From contig NZ_JALMDK010000004.1 of the NCBI RefSeq assembly GCF_023094165.1, positions 806,001-870,000 on the forward strand: a DNA stretch of 64,000 nt. Direction: 5' to 3'. The notes under the pieces are model-generated. The model was given only the letters and a program-made list of their open reading frames with translations, did not search any database and was not told the DNA's origin. Numbering within the stretch: position 1 is the stretch's first letter; each line of letters opens with the position of its first letter. The translations under genes and the position numbers were made by a program. The DNA is from Crossiella sp. S99.2 (GTDB lineage: Bacteria; Actinomycetota; Actinomycetes; Mycobacteriales; Pseudonocardiaceae). Positions 27,205 through 35,878 of the stretch are shown here, piece after piece.

Positions 27205-27672
27205 TCATGCCCGGTCGTCAGCCAGAGGTATCTCCTCGTTCGAGGAGACTGTCCACGGGGATCGCTCGTAGACGGTGCCACGTTGGTATGCCGGCACGGC
27301 GCTGTCATCGACGTCATGGACCGGCGGGAGAGCACTGGCTGGCAGGGAGGACTCAACGGCCTCGGAAAGCCTGCGACACCAGGCGTGGGCCGGAGTGTCC
27401 TGCCAGTCAGGCAGTTCGGTGATCTGGTAGAGGTAGCACGCGATGACCTTGGCGATTGTCACTGGATGGAGGCAGTCTTCAGTCGCGGTCGGCGAATAGT
27501 CGGGCAGTTCTTCGCACTCGCCATCGCGGTATACGACACTGATGCAGCCTTGCGCCCAGAGCATGGTTCCCGCGTCAATGGCGTCGCGGCGAACCCGGAT
27601 CAGGCCGAGCAGCGCTGCGGCGTTGACCAGGACGTCGATGTGAGGGCTGAGGAATCTGCGATGGAGGCGCAG
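27205..27672 (-). CDS. Orphan protein, shorter relative of the 61796-62596 gene
   Basis: The canonical start (ATG 27564) drops a segment that aligns with the N-terminus of the protein at 61796-62596: HIDVLVNAAALLGLI here, HIDGLVNAGLQFGLI there. Extending the frame reaches CTG 27672, with ACAGG nearby, and no ATG/GTG/TTG in that stretch. The shared core continues through HPVTIAKVIACYLYQITELP and AHAWCRRLSEAV up to YERSPW. The longer relative has a C-terminal domain this one lacks. Function unknown; about 155 residues if CTG is used. Confidence 0.55.
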   Translation of the reverse strand: MRLHRRFLSPHIDVLVNAAALLGLIRVRRDAIDAGTMLWAQGCISVVYRDGECEELPDYSPTATEDCLHPVTIAKVIACYLYQITELPDWQDTPAHAWCRRLSEAVESSLPASALPPVHDVDDSAVPAYQRGTVYERSPWTVSSNEEIPLADDRA

Positions 27673-27899
27673 GGCGGCCTGTCCATTTCGTTCGGGGCCG
27701 TTAGGCCCAGACCGCGGCCGCCGCTGGGCACGAGGAGCGCAGGCGAGGTCCGCTCCACAATGGACAGAATGCCTTCGGCGATCGGCACAGGCAGTCCGCT
27801 GATCAAGGCTGCCGGAGTTTCAGTTGCTACCCACGGGTGGGTGCGACTGTGGGTACCGCTGTACTTGGCAGAAGGCCGTATGTGAAGTCGGCGGCCGGG

Positions 27900-28793
27900 T
27901 CAGCGTGCGCCCGCCGTGGCAGTGTCGGCTTCTGCTGGCTGCCGATCGAGTGGGGGTTCAAGTGTCGAATCGTTGACAGATAAGGGAAAAGTGGCTGTGG
28001 CCAGTTGTCGAAGCGTGGTGGCGTACTCCAGGACCAGCAGGTGTCGGGCGCCGTCGGGTTCATCGCCTCGCAGGATCGATGCCCGTTGCTGGAGTTCGGC
28101 ATTCCAGAGCAGTGTGGTTTCCAGGTCGGTCTCACCGTCGAGTCCTCGACCCGGTGTGTACTCGGGGTCAAACGACCACCGGGTGCGTGCTTGCCAATGG
28201 TCGATCACCGGGGTTCCTGGCTTGGCCAGGGGTCGTGGTGTGCGGGCCCATTCAACCCGCTCGTGTGTGCTGGCTCGACGCCAGCTCTCGTGGAGGACGA
28301 GGTTGCGCACTGCTTCGGCAAGTCTGGAGTGCAAGTGCAGCCGGACTTCGAGGAGTCGGTGCTCGCGAGTGCCGCGTGGGGTGGTCTTGGCGCGTTGCTG
28401 GTCGGCTCGGTAACGCAGATAGAGGTAGCTGGCATAGGCTTGCGCGTAGCCAGCTCGGTCGGCGTCGCGGTGGCCGTGTTCTGCGTTGAGGGAGAAGCCG
28501 GCGGTGGTGCCCAGGAGTGCCTTGTGCAGCCAGGGGAAGACCTCGTCGCCGGATGCATCCACTGTCCAGGTTGAGGATGTGTGGGGGCAGTGGGAGGGTG
28601 AACCGCGGAGCTGGACAGTGCCGGCAGGCGTGTCCAGGATCCATCGGCCGGGATGTCCGCCGGGATGTTGTGTCCCGAGAAGTCCGTGGAGTGCGGTGGC
28701 GTTGATGTGGATGTGGCCTCGCGGAGTGAGCAGACCTCCGCTCGGCGTGGTCCTCTTCCTGCTGATGGTGGCGTCCTGCTTGATGGTGGGCAT
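27900..28793 (-). CDS. Orphan protein, 297 residues
   Basis: ATG 28793 with AAGGA 4-5 bases upstream; an upstream in-frame Met has no ribosome site. Basic N-terminus, then a beta-rich segment (GRWILDTPAGTVQLRGSPSH) and a long helical middle rich in tyrosine and arginine (AQAYASYLYLRYRADQQRAK). A C-terminal helical tail includes LLVLEYATTLRQLATATFPL. No family recognised. Confidence 0.6.
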   Translation of the reverse strand: MPTIKQDATISRKRTTPSGGLLTPRGHIHINATALHGLLGTQHPGGHPGRWILDTPAGTVQLRGSPSHCPHTSSTWTVDASGDEVFPWLHKALLGTTAGFSLNAEHGHRDADRAGYAQAYASYLYLRYRADQQRAKTTPRGTREHRLLEVRLHLHSRLAEAVRNLVLHESWRRASTHERVEWARTPRPLAKPGTPVIDHWQARTRWSFDPEYTPGRGLDGETDLETTLLWNAELQQRASILRGDEPDGARHLLVLEYATTLRQLATATFPLSVNDSTLEPPLDRQPAEADTATAGAR

Positions 28794-29003
28794 GGCGTCC
28801 TTGGATCGAAGGAGTACCGTCGGTCTGTTGTCGCCGTGCACCGCGAAGAGCCCGTTGCAGGCCGGGGCGTGGGATGCTGGCGGTGCAGGGATGTGTTGCG
28901 GTGTGTGTGCATTTGCTCAGCGGTCGTGGTCTGGCGGTGTTCCCCTGGTGGTGAAGGGGCGTGGCCGGTGCGAAGTTGGGCTTGGCTGAGGTGTCGGCTC
29001 TGG

Positions 29004-29810
29004 CTAGCCCACAGCGGCGAGGAGGAGTTGCGCGGCCTCTCGTGCGTCACCGCGGCAGGTCTGGGCGCAACCGTGGGCGAGTTGGGCGAGGTCAAGCCCG
29101 AGTGGGTCAAGGCAGTCAAGGCTGAGGTCGATGGGCAGCCACGGTGTGCGAACGGGTGTGTCGGTTGATTCGTGGTGCCGACAGGGGTGGGCGTCCTCGA
29201 AGTGGCCTGTACTGATGGCATGGATGGTTGCCGCCCCCAAGAGCCAGTCCTCGTCGTCGAGTTCACAGTTGGTGCCCTTGACCGGGTGGGGCATCGGATC
29301 CAGGCGCCCGTCGGCACCGAGGGGGTGGCCGAAGTGGCAGTGGATGATCCAGTGAAGGTCCGCGGGTGTGCGAGCAGGCCGGATGTCGTCGTTCAGCACG
29401 GCCGTGGCATACAGCCTGGATGCACTCACGAAGCCGGGATGGAAGGCCTCGCAGATCGAGGTGAGGGACCGGATCAGGTCATCGACGGTGGCCTGCGGTG
29501 GATCGACCCGCTTCCAGCACAGGTTCAGCTGGGAGGTGTCGTAGTAGCCGTGCTGATCGGGGGTGATCCAGTATCGCTGCCGGTGGCTCTCGGCCAGGAA
29601 TCGGCTGTCTCCATAGCGATCGAGTTGTTGTCTGCCGGGATTGTGCTGGAGGTATGTGACCAGGAGGTCCATGTTCTCCGCTGTCAGACTGGGCAGTGCG
29701 TGGCCGTAGCGAAGGTGGGCAGGAAGGCGCGCTGGTACTTGCAGGGTGGGCTCGCCTGGGAGGTGTACGAGAGCGAGGTTCTCCTGGGCGGGCGGGGATT
29801 TCTCACGCAT
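29004..29810 (-). CDS. Orphan protein, 268 residues
   Basis: ATG 29810 with AAGGA 6 bases upstream. Contains MDLLVTYLQHNPGRQQLDRY, RQRYWITPDQHGYYDTSQLN and WIIHCHFGHPLGADGR, then an acidic stretch NCELDDEDWLLGAATIHAIS. It ends with paired cysteines CAQTCRGDAREAAQLLL. No catalytic signature was recognised. Confidence 0.6.
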   Translation of the reverse strand: MREKSPPAQENLALVHLPGEPTLQVPARLPAHLRYGHALPSLTAENMDLLVTYLQHNPGRQQLDRYGDSRFLAESHRQRYWITPDQHGYYDTSQLNLCWKRVDPPQATVDDLIRSLTSICEAFHPGFVSASRLYATAVLNDDIRPARTPADLHWIIHCHFGHPLGADGRLDPMPHPVKGTNCELDDEDWLLGAATIHAISTGHFEDAHPCRHHESTDTPVRTPWLPIDLSLDCLDPLGLDLAQLAHGCAQTCRGDAREAAQLLLAAVG

Positions 29811-29979
29811 GAGGGGTCCTTGTTCCTTGAGGTGGGGTTTGTCGCGGAGGGGCGACGGGCGTGTCGCGTGGTTGTGCGGCAGTGGCGTCAGTCCCGTGTG
29901 GGTGACCGCGGATGGCGCGGTGCGAGCGGGGCGGGCCGGCAGTCTGCTTGTCGTCGGCGAGGCACCACGGTGGAATGGG

Positions 29980-30396
29980 TCAGTAGCCGTCGAGGAGGGA
30001 GCGGACCAGGAGGGCCAGTCCGCTCTTGGTCGGGTGGGGCTCCTCTCCGTTGATTCTTGGTTCGCCGTCGATCGCGACGCGCCAGACCTGTTTCTGTTGT
30101 CCTTCCACGGATTCGATGGAATAGCGGACAACGAGAGGACTTCCCTGGCGCAGGATGGTGGCCACGACGATGTTGGCGACATTGCTGCGGTTGACGGGAT
30201 GGAGCACTTCTTCGTAGCGCACAGCCACCGGTGTCGCGTTGAGATATCTGCACAGTTCGACGAGCACACCGCGGGTCCACTCGTGCGCCCCGTAGTCTCC
30301 TTGAGTGTCATGGCGGGCGATGTTGGTGTCCACTGTGGATGGCAGCACGTAGCACACGCGGGGGTCTGGTTGGCGATAGCGGGCGAGGGAACACAT
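29980..30396 (-). CDS. Orphan protein, 138 residues
   Basis: ATG 30396 with AGGAG 6 bases upstream (clear start). A beta/alpha mix: CYVLPSTVDTNIARHDTQGD, a helix TRGVLVELCRYLNATPVAVR, and VVRYSIESVEGQQKQVWRVA. Reads as a compact domain of unknown function. The operator-like sequence GTCCACTGTGGAT (30328-30340) lies within its first 25 codons. Confidence 0.65.
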   Translation of the reverse strand: MCSLARYRQPDPRVCYVLPSTVDTNIARHDTQGDYGAHEWTRGVLVELCRYLNATPVAVRYEEVLHPVNRSNVANIVVATILRQGSPLVVRYSIESVEGQQKQVWRVAIDGEPRINGEEPHPTKSGLALLVRSLLDGY

Positions 30397-30523
30397 TGAC
30401 GCTCCTGGGTTTGGGAGAGGGCGGGTGTGGCTCGGGCCAACTGGCAGCCGTGAAAGACGGCCGGGTTCGGTTGTCTGAGCGGGATCGCGTTGTTGCAGGA
30501 CTGAGGAGCTGGCGGCACAGGCA

Positions 30524-30557
30524 GCGTGGCCGCGCGGGTTGTTCCGGGCGGCCACGC
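30524..30557 (-). terminator. Hairpin with perfect 9-bp arms
   Basis: Arms 30524-30532 and 30549-30557 are exact; outer bases extend the pairing. It sits 20 bases past the coding-like stretch that ends at 30577. Confidence 0.45.
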
Positions 30558-30576
30558 TGAGCCTGGGTCAGTCAGC

Positions 30577-30936
30577 TCATGGGTTGATCGCCTCTGCCGG
30601 AGTGTCGGCGTCACCGGTGGCGGGGATCTGGGCAGTGCGGGTGTCGGGCGAAATCCTGGGGAGTTCGCTGTGCTTGGGCTGTGTCGCAGAGCGAGATCCC
30701 TGCAGGCGTTTGTGGGGAACCCGCTCACACAGTGAGGATGCTGCGTGTGGGCGCGGCGGGATTCTCCTCGGGCCTGGGCCGGATCCGGGTGACGTCCTCG
30801 TGCGTGGGCATCTCCGGATCGGGCGCTTGAGTGGTCGCGATGCGGATGGTGCAGGTCGGGATGAGGTCAGCGGGACAGTGCTGCGGCCTCGCCAGCGGAG
30901 TTGTGGCAACCCCACGGGCTTCTACTTCACGCTGGG
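30577..30936 (-). pseudogene. Coding-like stretch split over two frames
   Basis: Two minus frames look protein-like in succession. One runs through LIPTCTIRIATTQAPDPEMP to a stop at 30725; the other carries HSELPRISPDTRTAQIPATG to a stop at 30577, next to a hairpin. Neither has a canonical start with a ribosome site. It follows the PP-loop gene by a few bases. A frameshifted small gene, or a small gene with a non-standard start, are both possible. Confidence 0.3.
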
Positions 30937-30941
30937 GTTGG

Positions 30942-31688
30942 TCATGGAGTGCCGCGCTGGGCCTGTTCGTGACGGCGCCTGAGTTCTGTCAGGGTGAGGG
31001 GGTAGGTCACTCCCCCTCTGGTTTCCTTGAGGATGGCAACGTCTTTGCCTGTGCGGGTCCGGAACTTCTGCTCGCGTTCGGCGTAGTCGGCGAATCGGTC
31101 GGGGAAGTGTGTGAGTGTGTTGAGCCAGTGCTTCTGGCCTGCGCGCACGCAGAGTTGCCCGCAGTTGGCGTGGCTGAACCCGAGTTCGTAGGCCTGTGGT
31201 GGCGTTAACCCGAGCGCTCGGGCCTCGGCGAGCATGGCGGCTTTGGACAGGCCTGGCTCGTCCAGCAAAGGAAACTCGACTCGCCACGGGCGCCAGCCGC
31301 GTTCAATGGCCGGGGCGCGGCGACGGTCACGGCGGCTGGGATCAAGCCCGATGTAGAGCACAGTGGTCGTTGGATCGGTGTTGTCGGTAAGCCAGCGCCG
31401 GCACGGCAGGATCTTGAGTGCGTAGGAACACGGCGCGATGCGGGAGTTTCCGAGGTACTGCTTCTGCTCGAAGACCTCCCACGGTGTTCTGCCGTCGCCG
31501 ATGTGAACCAGGGGCACACCGAGTTGGCGGGCTCCGGCGTAGGCGAAGTCGATGACATCCTGGTCCTCGCGTCGAGTGTCAGCGAACAGGAGTGTGAGGC
31601 CGGTGGTGCCGTGCCGGGCCGCGACGCGCTGAGCGACTGTCCAGCTGGCGATGCCGCCGCTGAGTTGGACGACTCTGGTGGTGGCGAT
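30942..31688 (-). CDS. PP-loop (PAPS-reductase-like) enzyme; probable ATC start
   Basis: 248 residues if begun at ATC 31688, placed 6 bases after AAGGAG. The next canonical start (GTG 31517) would remove the PP-loop QLSGGIASW (Ser10-Trp16) that binds ATP in this family, plus TLLFADTRREDQDVIDFAY. Later segments fit a PAPS-reductase/DndC-like adenylating enzyme: SYALKILPCRRWL, VLYIGLDPSRRDRRRAPAIE and a Cys-rich GFSHANCGQLCVRAG that may bind metal. Such enzymes activate substrates with ATP or handle sulfate; the substrate is unknown. Confidence 0.75.
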   Translation of the reverse strand: MATTRVVQLSGGIASWTVAQRVAARHGTTGLTLLFADTRREDQDVIDFAYAGARQLGVPLVHIGDGRTPWEVFEQKQYLGNSRIAPCSYALKILPCRRWLTDNTDPTTTVLYIGLDPSRRDRRRAPAIERGWRPWRVEFPLLDEPGLSKAAMLAEARALGLTPPQAYELGFSHANCGQLCVRAGQKHWLNTLTHFPDRFADYAEREQKFRTRTGKDVAILKETRGGVTYPLTLTELRRRHEQAQRGTP

Positions 31689-32103
31689 GGTGAGCTCCTT
31701 CCGGGAAGTAGCGGCAGGCAGCGGGAACGACGGGCTATTTGGGTCCGGTGAGCAGAGCCGTGCTTGGCTGTTCCGGCTCGCCGAGGAGACCCATCGGGTT
31801 GCGCGGCAGTGGCGCTTGCGGCGTGGGACCTGGGGCGAGTCGAGGACCTGCGGCGGGCTGGAGTGACTGCGACGCCTGGAGAGACCGGTCTTCAGCAGCG
31901 CCAGAGGTGGTGCTGTCGGGCTTCGGCCGCGGGCGGCCTATGCCCTCCGTTCCGCGCTGCCGACCACGGCTGTGGGAGGTCAGTGGCAACGTTGCGGACG
32001 TTCGTGCTGCCTAGTGATGCCCGCTGGCCGCTGCTCGGTTCCCAGCAGCGCGTGGCCGTACAGCAGGTTCTGCTGATCGTGCGACGCGGGAGTCTTGTTG
32101 GCG
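31689..32103. other. Intergenic gap
   Basis: About 415 bases between the PP-loop gene and the next gene; no supported ORF. Confidence 0.4.
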
Positions 32104-32514
32104 CTAGCTGGGTTCAGACAGTGGGTGCTTGTAGATCGGGGTGCTGTCACGTGCCAGGAGGGCACAGAGTTTGGCCCACTGGATGGAAGTCCCGTTGAGC
32201 TTGAGTTCGACGACGGATCCGTCTGATCGGCTGTGCACTTCGATCGTGTCCGCGCCGTTGGGGTGATCCCGGGTGTAGCTGTTGACATTGACAGTGGAGG
32301 AGCCTGCAGTCCACGCAGAACCCGGCTGGCTGAAAAACAGGCGGCTAGGGCGAGTCACCCAGTGTGATTCCGCACCGACCCTGGTGATCAGGAAGTCGAG
32401 GAACTCTGGGGTGAGAACGTGGTCAGGCATGTAGGCCAGTGCCCTCCATGCCCGAAACCGGGTTGCGGCTGCCACATCGGCAGGTTCCTCAATGTTGCGA
32501 AAGTACTGGTACAT
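32104..32514 (-). CDS. Orphan protein, 136 residues
   Basis: ATG 32514 (a GTG directly before it is equally possible) with AAGGAAACC upstream. Reads YQYFRNIEEPADVAAATRFR, FLDFLITRVGAESHWVTRPS, then a beta-rich half with VNVNSYTRDHPNGADTIEVH and VVELKLNGTSIQWAKLCALL. No catalytic or membrane feature. Unknown. Confidence 0.65.
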   Translation of the reverse strand: MYQYFRNIEEPADVAAATRFRAWRALAYMPDHVLTPEFLDFLITRVGAESHWVTRPSRLFFSQPGSAWTAGSSTVNVNSYTRDHPNGADTIEVHSRSDGSVVELKLNGTSIQWAKLCALLARDSTPIYKHPLSEPS

Positions 32515-33056
32515 CACGGTTTCCTTCGAACAGGGATCATTGGAGTGTGCGGTTGTGACCTGTTGCTGCGGCGGGGTATGACGATGTCAACCGCGCGGCA
32601 GTCGCAGGCCCGGACTGAGCAAGGTGTCCAGGGTTTTGCCGCCGGTGCCGTGGTGTTAGCGCAACTGCGGTACCGCAACAGGTCCGTGCATGCGGTCTCA
32701 CCGGACCAGGCAGGTGGTGTTCGGCGCCAGGTACAGCCGGTCGGCTTGTGCCGCAACTCTGCCGCGGCTGGGAAGATACGTTGTGGACAGTCGCAGCTTG
32801 TGGTGGTGTCAGGACGGCACTGCCTTGGAGGCGTCGAAGGTGTGACGGTGGCGCCCAGTCATCTTCGACAGTGCAGGGGGAGAACGGAGCCGGAGCCGAT
32901 GGCATCCAGATCCGGCGCTGGTGGCCGTGCTGTCTCACCTGGTAGCCAACTATGGGTGGGTGAGGCAGGCCGACGACAGGCGGCGTCGGATCGGCGTGTG
33001 GCGCAATCCCCTAGGTGTAGTCATGTTCACGCGGCGGCAGGCGCTGCTGGCGCGCA
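32515..33056. other. Intergenic gap
   Basis: 540 bases with no supported gene. An exact TGCGGTACCGCA palindrome sits near 32665. Confidence 0.4.
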
Positions 33057-34184
33057 TTAGTGGCCGAGCAATTCCGCGCGATAGTGGTTGTGGGACTTGT
33101 CTGCGAAGTCTGGCAGGTTCCAGGCGTCGCCGGCGAGTTCCTGTGCCCACTGGTCTTCGCAGGCGTCGCGGATGGCGATCAGCAGCGCGTGGACGGTGCT
33201 GGACAGCTCGTCAGTGGTACGGGGACTGCTGTTGGGCTGTTCCAGTAGATCGTCCACAGAGAACTCACGGGCGCACCCGAGGTGTCGGAGGTCGGTCAGC
33301 AAGTCTGTCAAACGATGCGGCAGGGACTCGTTCTCGAGGCCACTGGCCGCAACGTAGGCTCCCAAGGCCGCAGAGGCGGCGTCCTGGTGGCGGTTGCTGG
33401 GAGCAGCGCGAAACACCTGCACGCTGCGCAGCGCACAGCCTGCACCATGGGTGTTCTCCTGCCCCTGGGTAGGGGTTTCCTTGTCTCTGTAATTCATCCA
33501 CAGCGCCGGATCCAGCCCTGCAACCTCACGCACATCTGGCTGGATGTCCAGCGCAGGGAAGACGAGTTCCGGCGGGCGTGCTGGAGGGTGGAGTTGCTCT
33601 GGTGCAGGCGGCTCAGGTGGGTTCGTCAGTGGCGTATCGGGAGCGACGATCTCCGCGCTGACAAGGTGATCAGCAACTTCCCTGGCCCGATACCAGTCGC
33701 ACTCTCCGTGCCAGCTCGACCAGTCCTGTTCCAATGCTCTGCGCAGGACTCTCGGATCGTCGCGCATCCGCTGGGCCTGTTGGGCAGGGAACTCGACGTC
33801 GGTGACCGTGGTCCACTCGAGTGTCTCGGTGTGCACCACTTGCACACGCATGGTTTCCCAGATGGTGTCCTCGGGTGCATCCTCCACTCCCAGCAGAACG
33901 CTGGCCAAGCTGGGCAGCATGGGTTCATCGGTGACGGGTGCGGAGTCGTTCGCCGAGGAGCAGGCATGGCCGCAGGCGTGCAGTTCGTCGTTGCCGGTGC
34001 TGCTGGTAATCCATGAGGCGACCGTGGCGATCTGGGCTGGGGACGGTCGTTGTATCCCAGCGTTCTGCTCCGACTGTCTGTCATCGTGCTCGCCGGCACT
34101 GGCGTAGTTCAGCAGCGCACGAACGGCGCTGAGGACATCGGGTGCTGGGGGCGGCAGGGTGGCCGGCTGGGGGCTGGTTGGCAT
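33057..34184 (-). CDS. Orphan protein, 375 residues
   Basis: ATG 34184 with GAGGAAC just upstream. Proline-rich N-terminus, then a mostly helical protein with an acidic middle (LEWTTVTDVEFPAQQAQRMR) and a tryptophan-containing stretch, WSSWHGECDWYRAREVADHL. The C-terminal third (LPHRLTDLLTDLRHLGCARE) is helical. No family recognised; not secreted. Confidence 0.6.
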   Translation of the reverse strand: MPTSPQPATLPPPAPDVLSAVRALLNYASAGEHDDRQSEQNAGIQRPSPAQIATVASWITSSTGNDELHACGHACSSANDSAPVTDEPMLPSLASVLLGVEDAPEDTIWETMRVQVVHTETLEWTTVTDVEFPAQQAQRMRDDPRVLRRALEQDWSSWHGECDWYRAREVADHLVSAEIVAPDTPLTNPPEPPAPEQLHPPARPPELVFPALDIQPDVREVAGLDPALWMNYRDKETPTQGQENTHGAGCALRSVQVFRAAPSNRHQDAASAALGAYVAASGLENESLPHRLTDLLTDLRHLGCAREFSVDDLLEQPNSSPRTTDELSSTVHALLIAIRDACEDQWAQELAGDAWNLPDFADKSHNHYRAELLGH

Positions 34185-34403
34185 AGTTCCTCGTGTCTGT
34201 TAAGTGGTGCGGCTTCTCGCGCCGCCGCGGTGAGTGTCACCGGCGTCGGAGACGAGCTGTAGCTCACCTCCGCGGCCGCGTGGGCCGTGTGGCTAGCTGC
34301 ATCGTGTGAGGCGGCAGGGGCCACGCTCGCGTACTGCGCGGTGAGCTGGCCAGATAGCCGGGCATCGCGTCGCAGGGGCAGTGGCCACAGGTGCACAGCG
34401 CAG

Positions 34404-34495
34404 GTGCCGCACAGGTTCAGGGGTTAGCTCTGGAGAGAGCTATCGACCGTGAGAGGTTCTCTGTGACGCCACGGGGTTCGAACCCCGTGCGGTAT
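34404..34495 (+). ncRNA. Cloverleaf-like palindromic locus (tRNA-like, not canonical)
   Basis: An 8-bp closing stem (34404-34411 with 34488-34495, two G-U pairs) encloses three hairpins: AGCTC/GAGCT (34426-34441), GAGA/TCTC (34451-34461), and CACGGGG-TTCGAA-CCCCGTG (34470-34489). The last reads like a T-arm. It does not fit a tRNA: the T loop has six bases and no 5-bp/7-base anticodon arm forms. It may be a decayed tRNA or att remnant, an RNA of another kind, or chance palindromes. Confidence 0.35.
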
Positions 34496-34498
34496 CGG

Positions 34499-34582
34499 TG
34501 TTGCGGAGCACCATGATCTGAGACTGTCTCCGCAACAGCGGGACGGGCAGGGTGGGACGCGGGCTCCGACCTGCCCATCCCG
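34499..34582 (-). terminator. Tandem hairpins after KOW-like gene
   Basis: First hairpin: arms 34499-34508 / 34528-34537, exact 10 bp. Second: arms 34539-34551 / 34570-34582, 13 bp with one G-T pair. They end 7 bases before the stop of the gene at 34589. Confidence 0.6.
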
Positions 34583-34588
34583 TTGCGA

Positions 34589-35284
34589 TCAGTGGCGACC
34601 GATTGGCAGGGCAGAGGCGAGGGTCAGGCCGACTCTGAACCGTGCAGTGGTGTCAGGAATCTGATGTTTGGACCGGTTCTCGCTGCGGAGCCGATTGGTG
34701 GAGTCTTCGTCCAGGGAGACGATGCAGGTCCGGTTGGTCCTGTCGACGGACTCCACAATGCCGGTCAGCCCTTCAAGGTACTGGGGTCTGACATCGACCG
34801 CCATGACGAGGTCGTTCTCGGCCAGGCCGCCCGCAAGGGTGTCCAGGCGAAGGCTGCGGGCAGCGGAGAGAGTGTTGAGGTCCTCGATCGAGGCTCGGTC
34901 AAGGATGTACTCGACCAGTTCGGCAAATCCTTCGGGGATGTCCAGGCGTTCCAGGGCAGTCAGGGGGATATCTTCGACCACCGTGCGCGGCCGGCCGGGT
35001 TCTGTCGGGACGGCGGCGGCATAGCGGCGGGTGGACTCTTCATCCAGAAGCACGTTGGCATGCTTGGCATCCCTGAACTCCACGGTGCCAACCATGCCCT
35101 GCAGCACCTCCGGCGTGAACTGGCTACTGATGGAGACCGTGGAGCCGATCGTGACCTGCGCGGCAAGCCCTGCGCGGAGTCGCTGGACGATTCCCTTGTG
35201 GCGTACCGCCAGGACTTCGCTGACTGCGTGCGCGTGGTATTGATCCAGCTCGTCAAGCCGGGCCAGCGCGGTGTCTAGTGTCAT
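34589..35284 (-). CDS. Protein with two KOW/SH3-like repeats
   Basis: 231 residues from ATG 35284 with GGAGG 6-7 bases upstream. Two similar beta segments occur: GSTVSISSQFTPEVLQGMVG followed by VEFRDAKHANVLLDEES (about 47-88), and DLVMAVDVRPQYLEGLTGIV followed by TCIVSLDEDSTNRL (about 165-208). Each resembles a KOW or small SH3-like barrel with the same ending (LLDEEST / SLDEDST), suggesting internal duplication. Such domains bind RNA, DNA or protein. A helical linker joins them. Confidence 0.65.
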   Translation of the reverse strand: MTLDTALARLDELDQYHAHAVSEVLAVRHKGIVQRLRAGLAAQVTIGSTVSISSQFTPEVLQGMVGTVEFRDAKHANVLLDEESTRRYAAAVPTEPGRPRTVVEDIPLTALERLDIPEGFAELVEYILDRASIEDLNTLSAARSLRLDTLAGGLAENDLVMAVDVRPQYLEGLTGIVESVDRTNRTCIVSLDEDSTNRLRSENRSKHQIPDTTARFRVGLTLASALPIGRH

Positions 35285-35878
35285 GGTGTTCCTCCGATGT
35301 GGTGGTAGGTATAGCGATTGGTCCGATCGCACCGGTGGTATGCGGCCGCGCCCTGGTTGAGGCCGGCACAGAGTCCACTGGCGATCAGCTGGATGTATGG
35401 GCACGGCGCGGGCATCGGCGCCAGCCATCACGACAGTGGCTGACGTTGCTGGCGGCCGTCGCGACCGGCGTGGGGAAGCCGGGGGTTCCGCAGGCTGTGA
35501 TGCCCCGGTGGCGGTGCGCCCGTGCACAGGTGGCCGGGCGCTCTCTCTTGTTGTTCCCGAGCGCGGCGTAGCAGGCTGCCCGGTGCATGTGAGCTGATCG
35601 CGATGCGATCGGACAGTGGCGACCAGGATCAGCGCGGCGAGCAGCCCGGGCGGCACGACCGGGTTTGAACCCCCGCCGAATACGCTGTTCTGATCTCCGC
35701 TCCTGGTTCTGCTTCTGGATTTGCCGTATCGGACAGTGTGTGGCAGGTGGCGAAAGCGTTCTGCTCGACCCAGCGCGGAGGGTGGGCTGTTACCGGTTCG
35801 GCACGCTCACCCCTGGCACAGGCTCGTGGTAGGGCAGGTGCGGTGTGAGGTCTGCCTGCTGCCTGGCCCGGTGGCGTT
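35285..35878. other. Intergenic gap
   Basis: About 590 bases. Contains a second T-arm-like palindrome, GGGTTTGAACCC near 35660, without a surrounding cloverleaf. No supported gene. Confidence 0.4.

Noticed and set aside
34404..34495. A true tRNA gene
   Set aside because: T loop has six bases and no 5-bp/7-base anticodon arm could be drawn; kept only as a tRNA-like locus.
35650..35680. Second T-arm-like palindrome GGGTTTGAACCC
   Set aside because: No closing stem or other arms around it; only a short palindrome.
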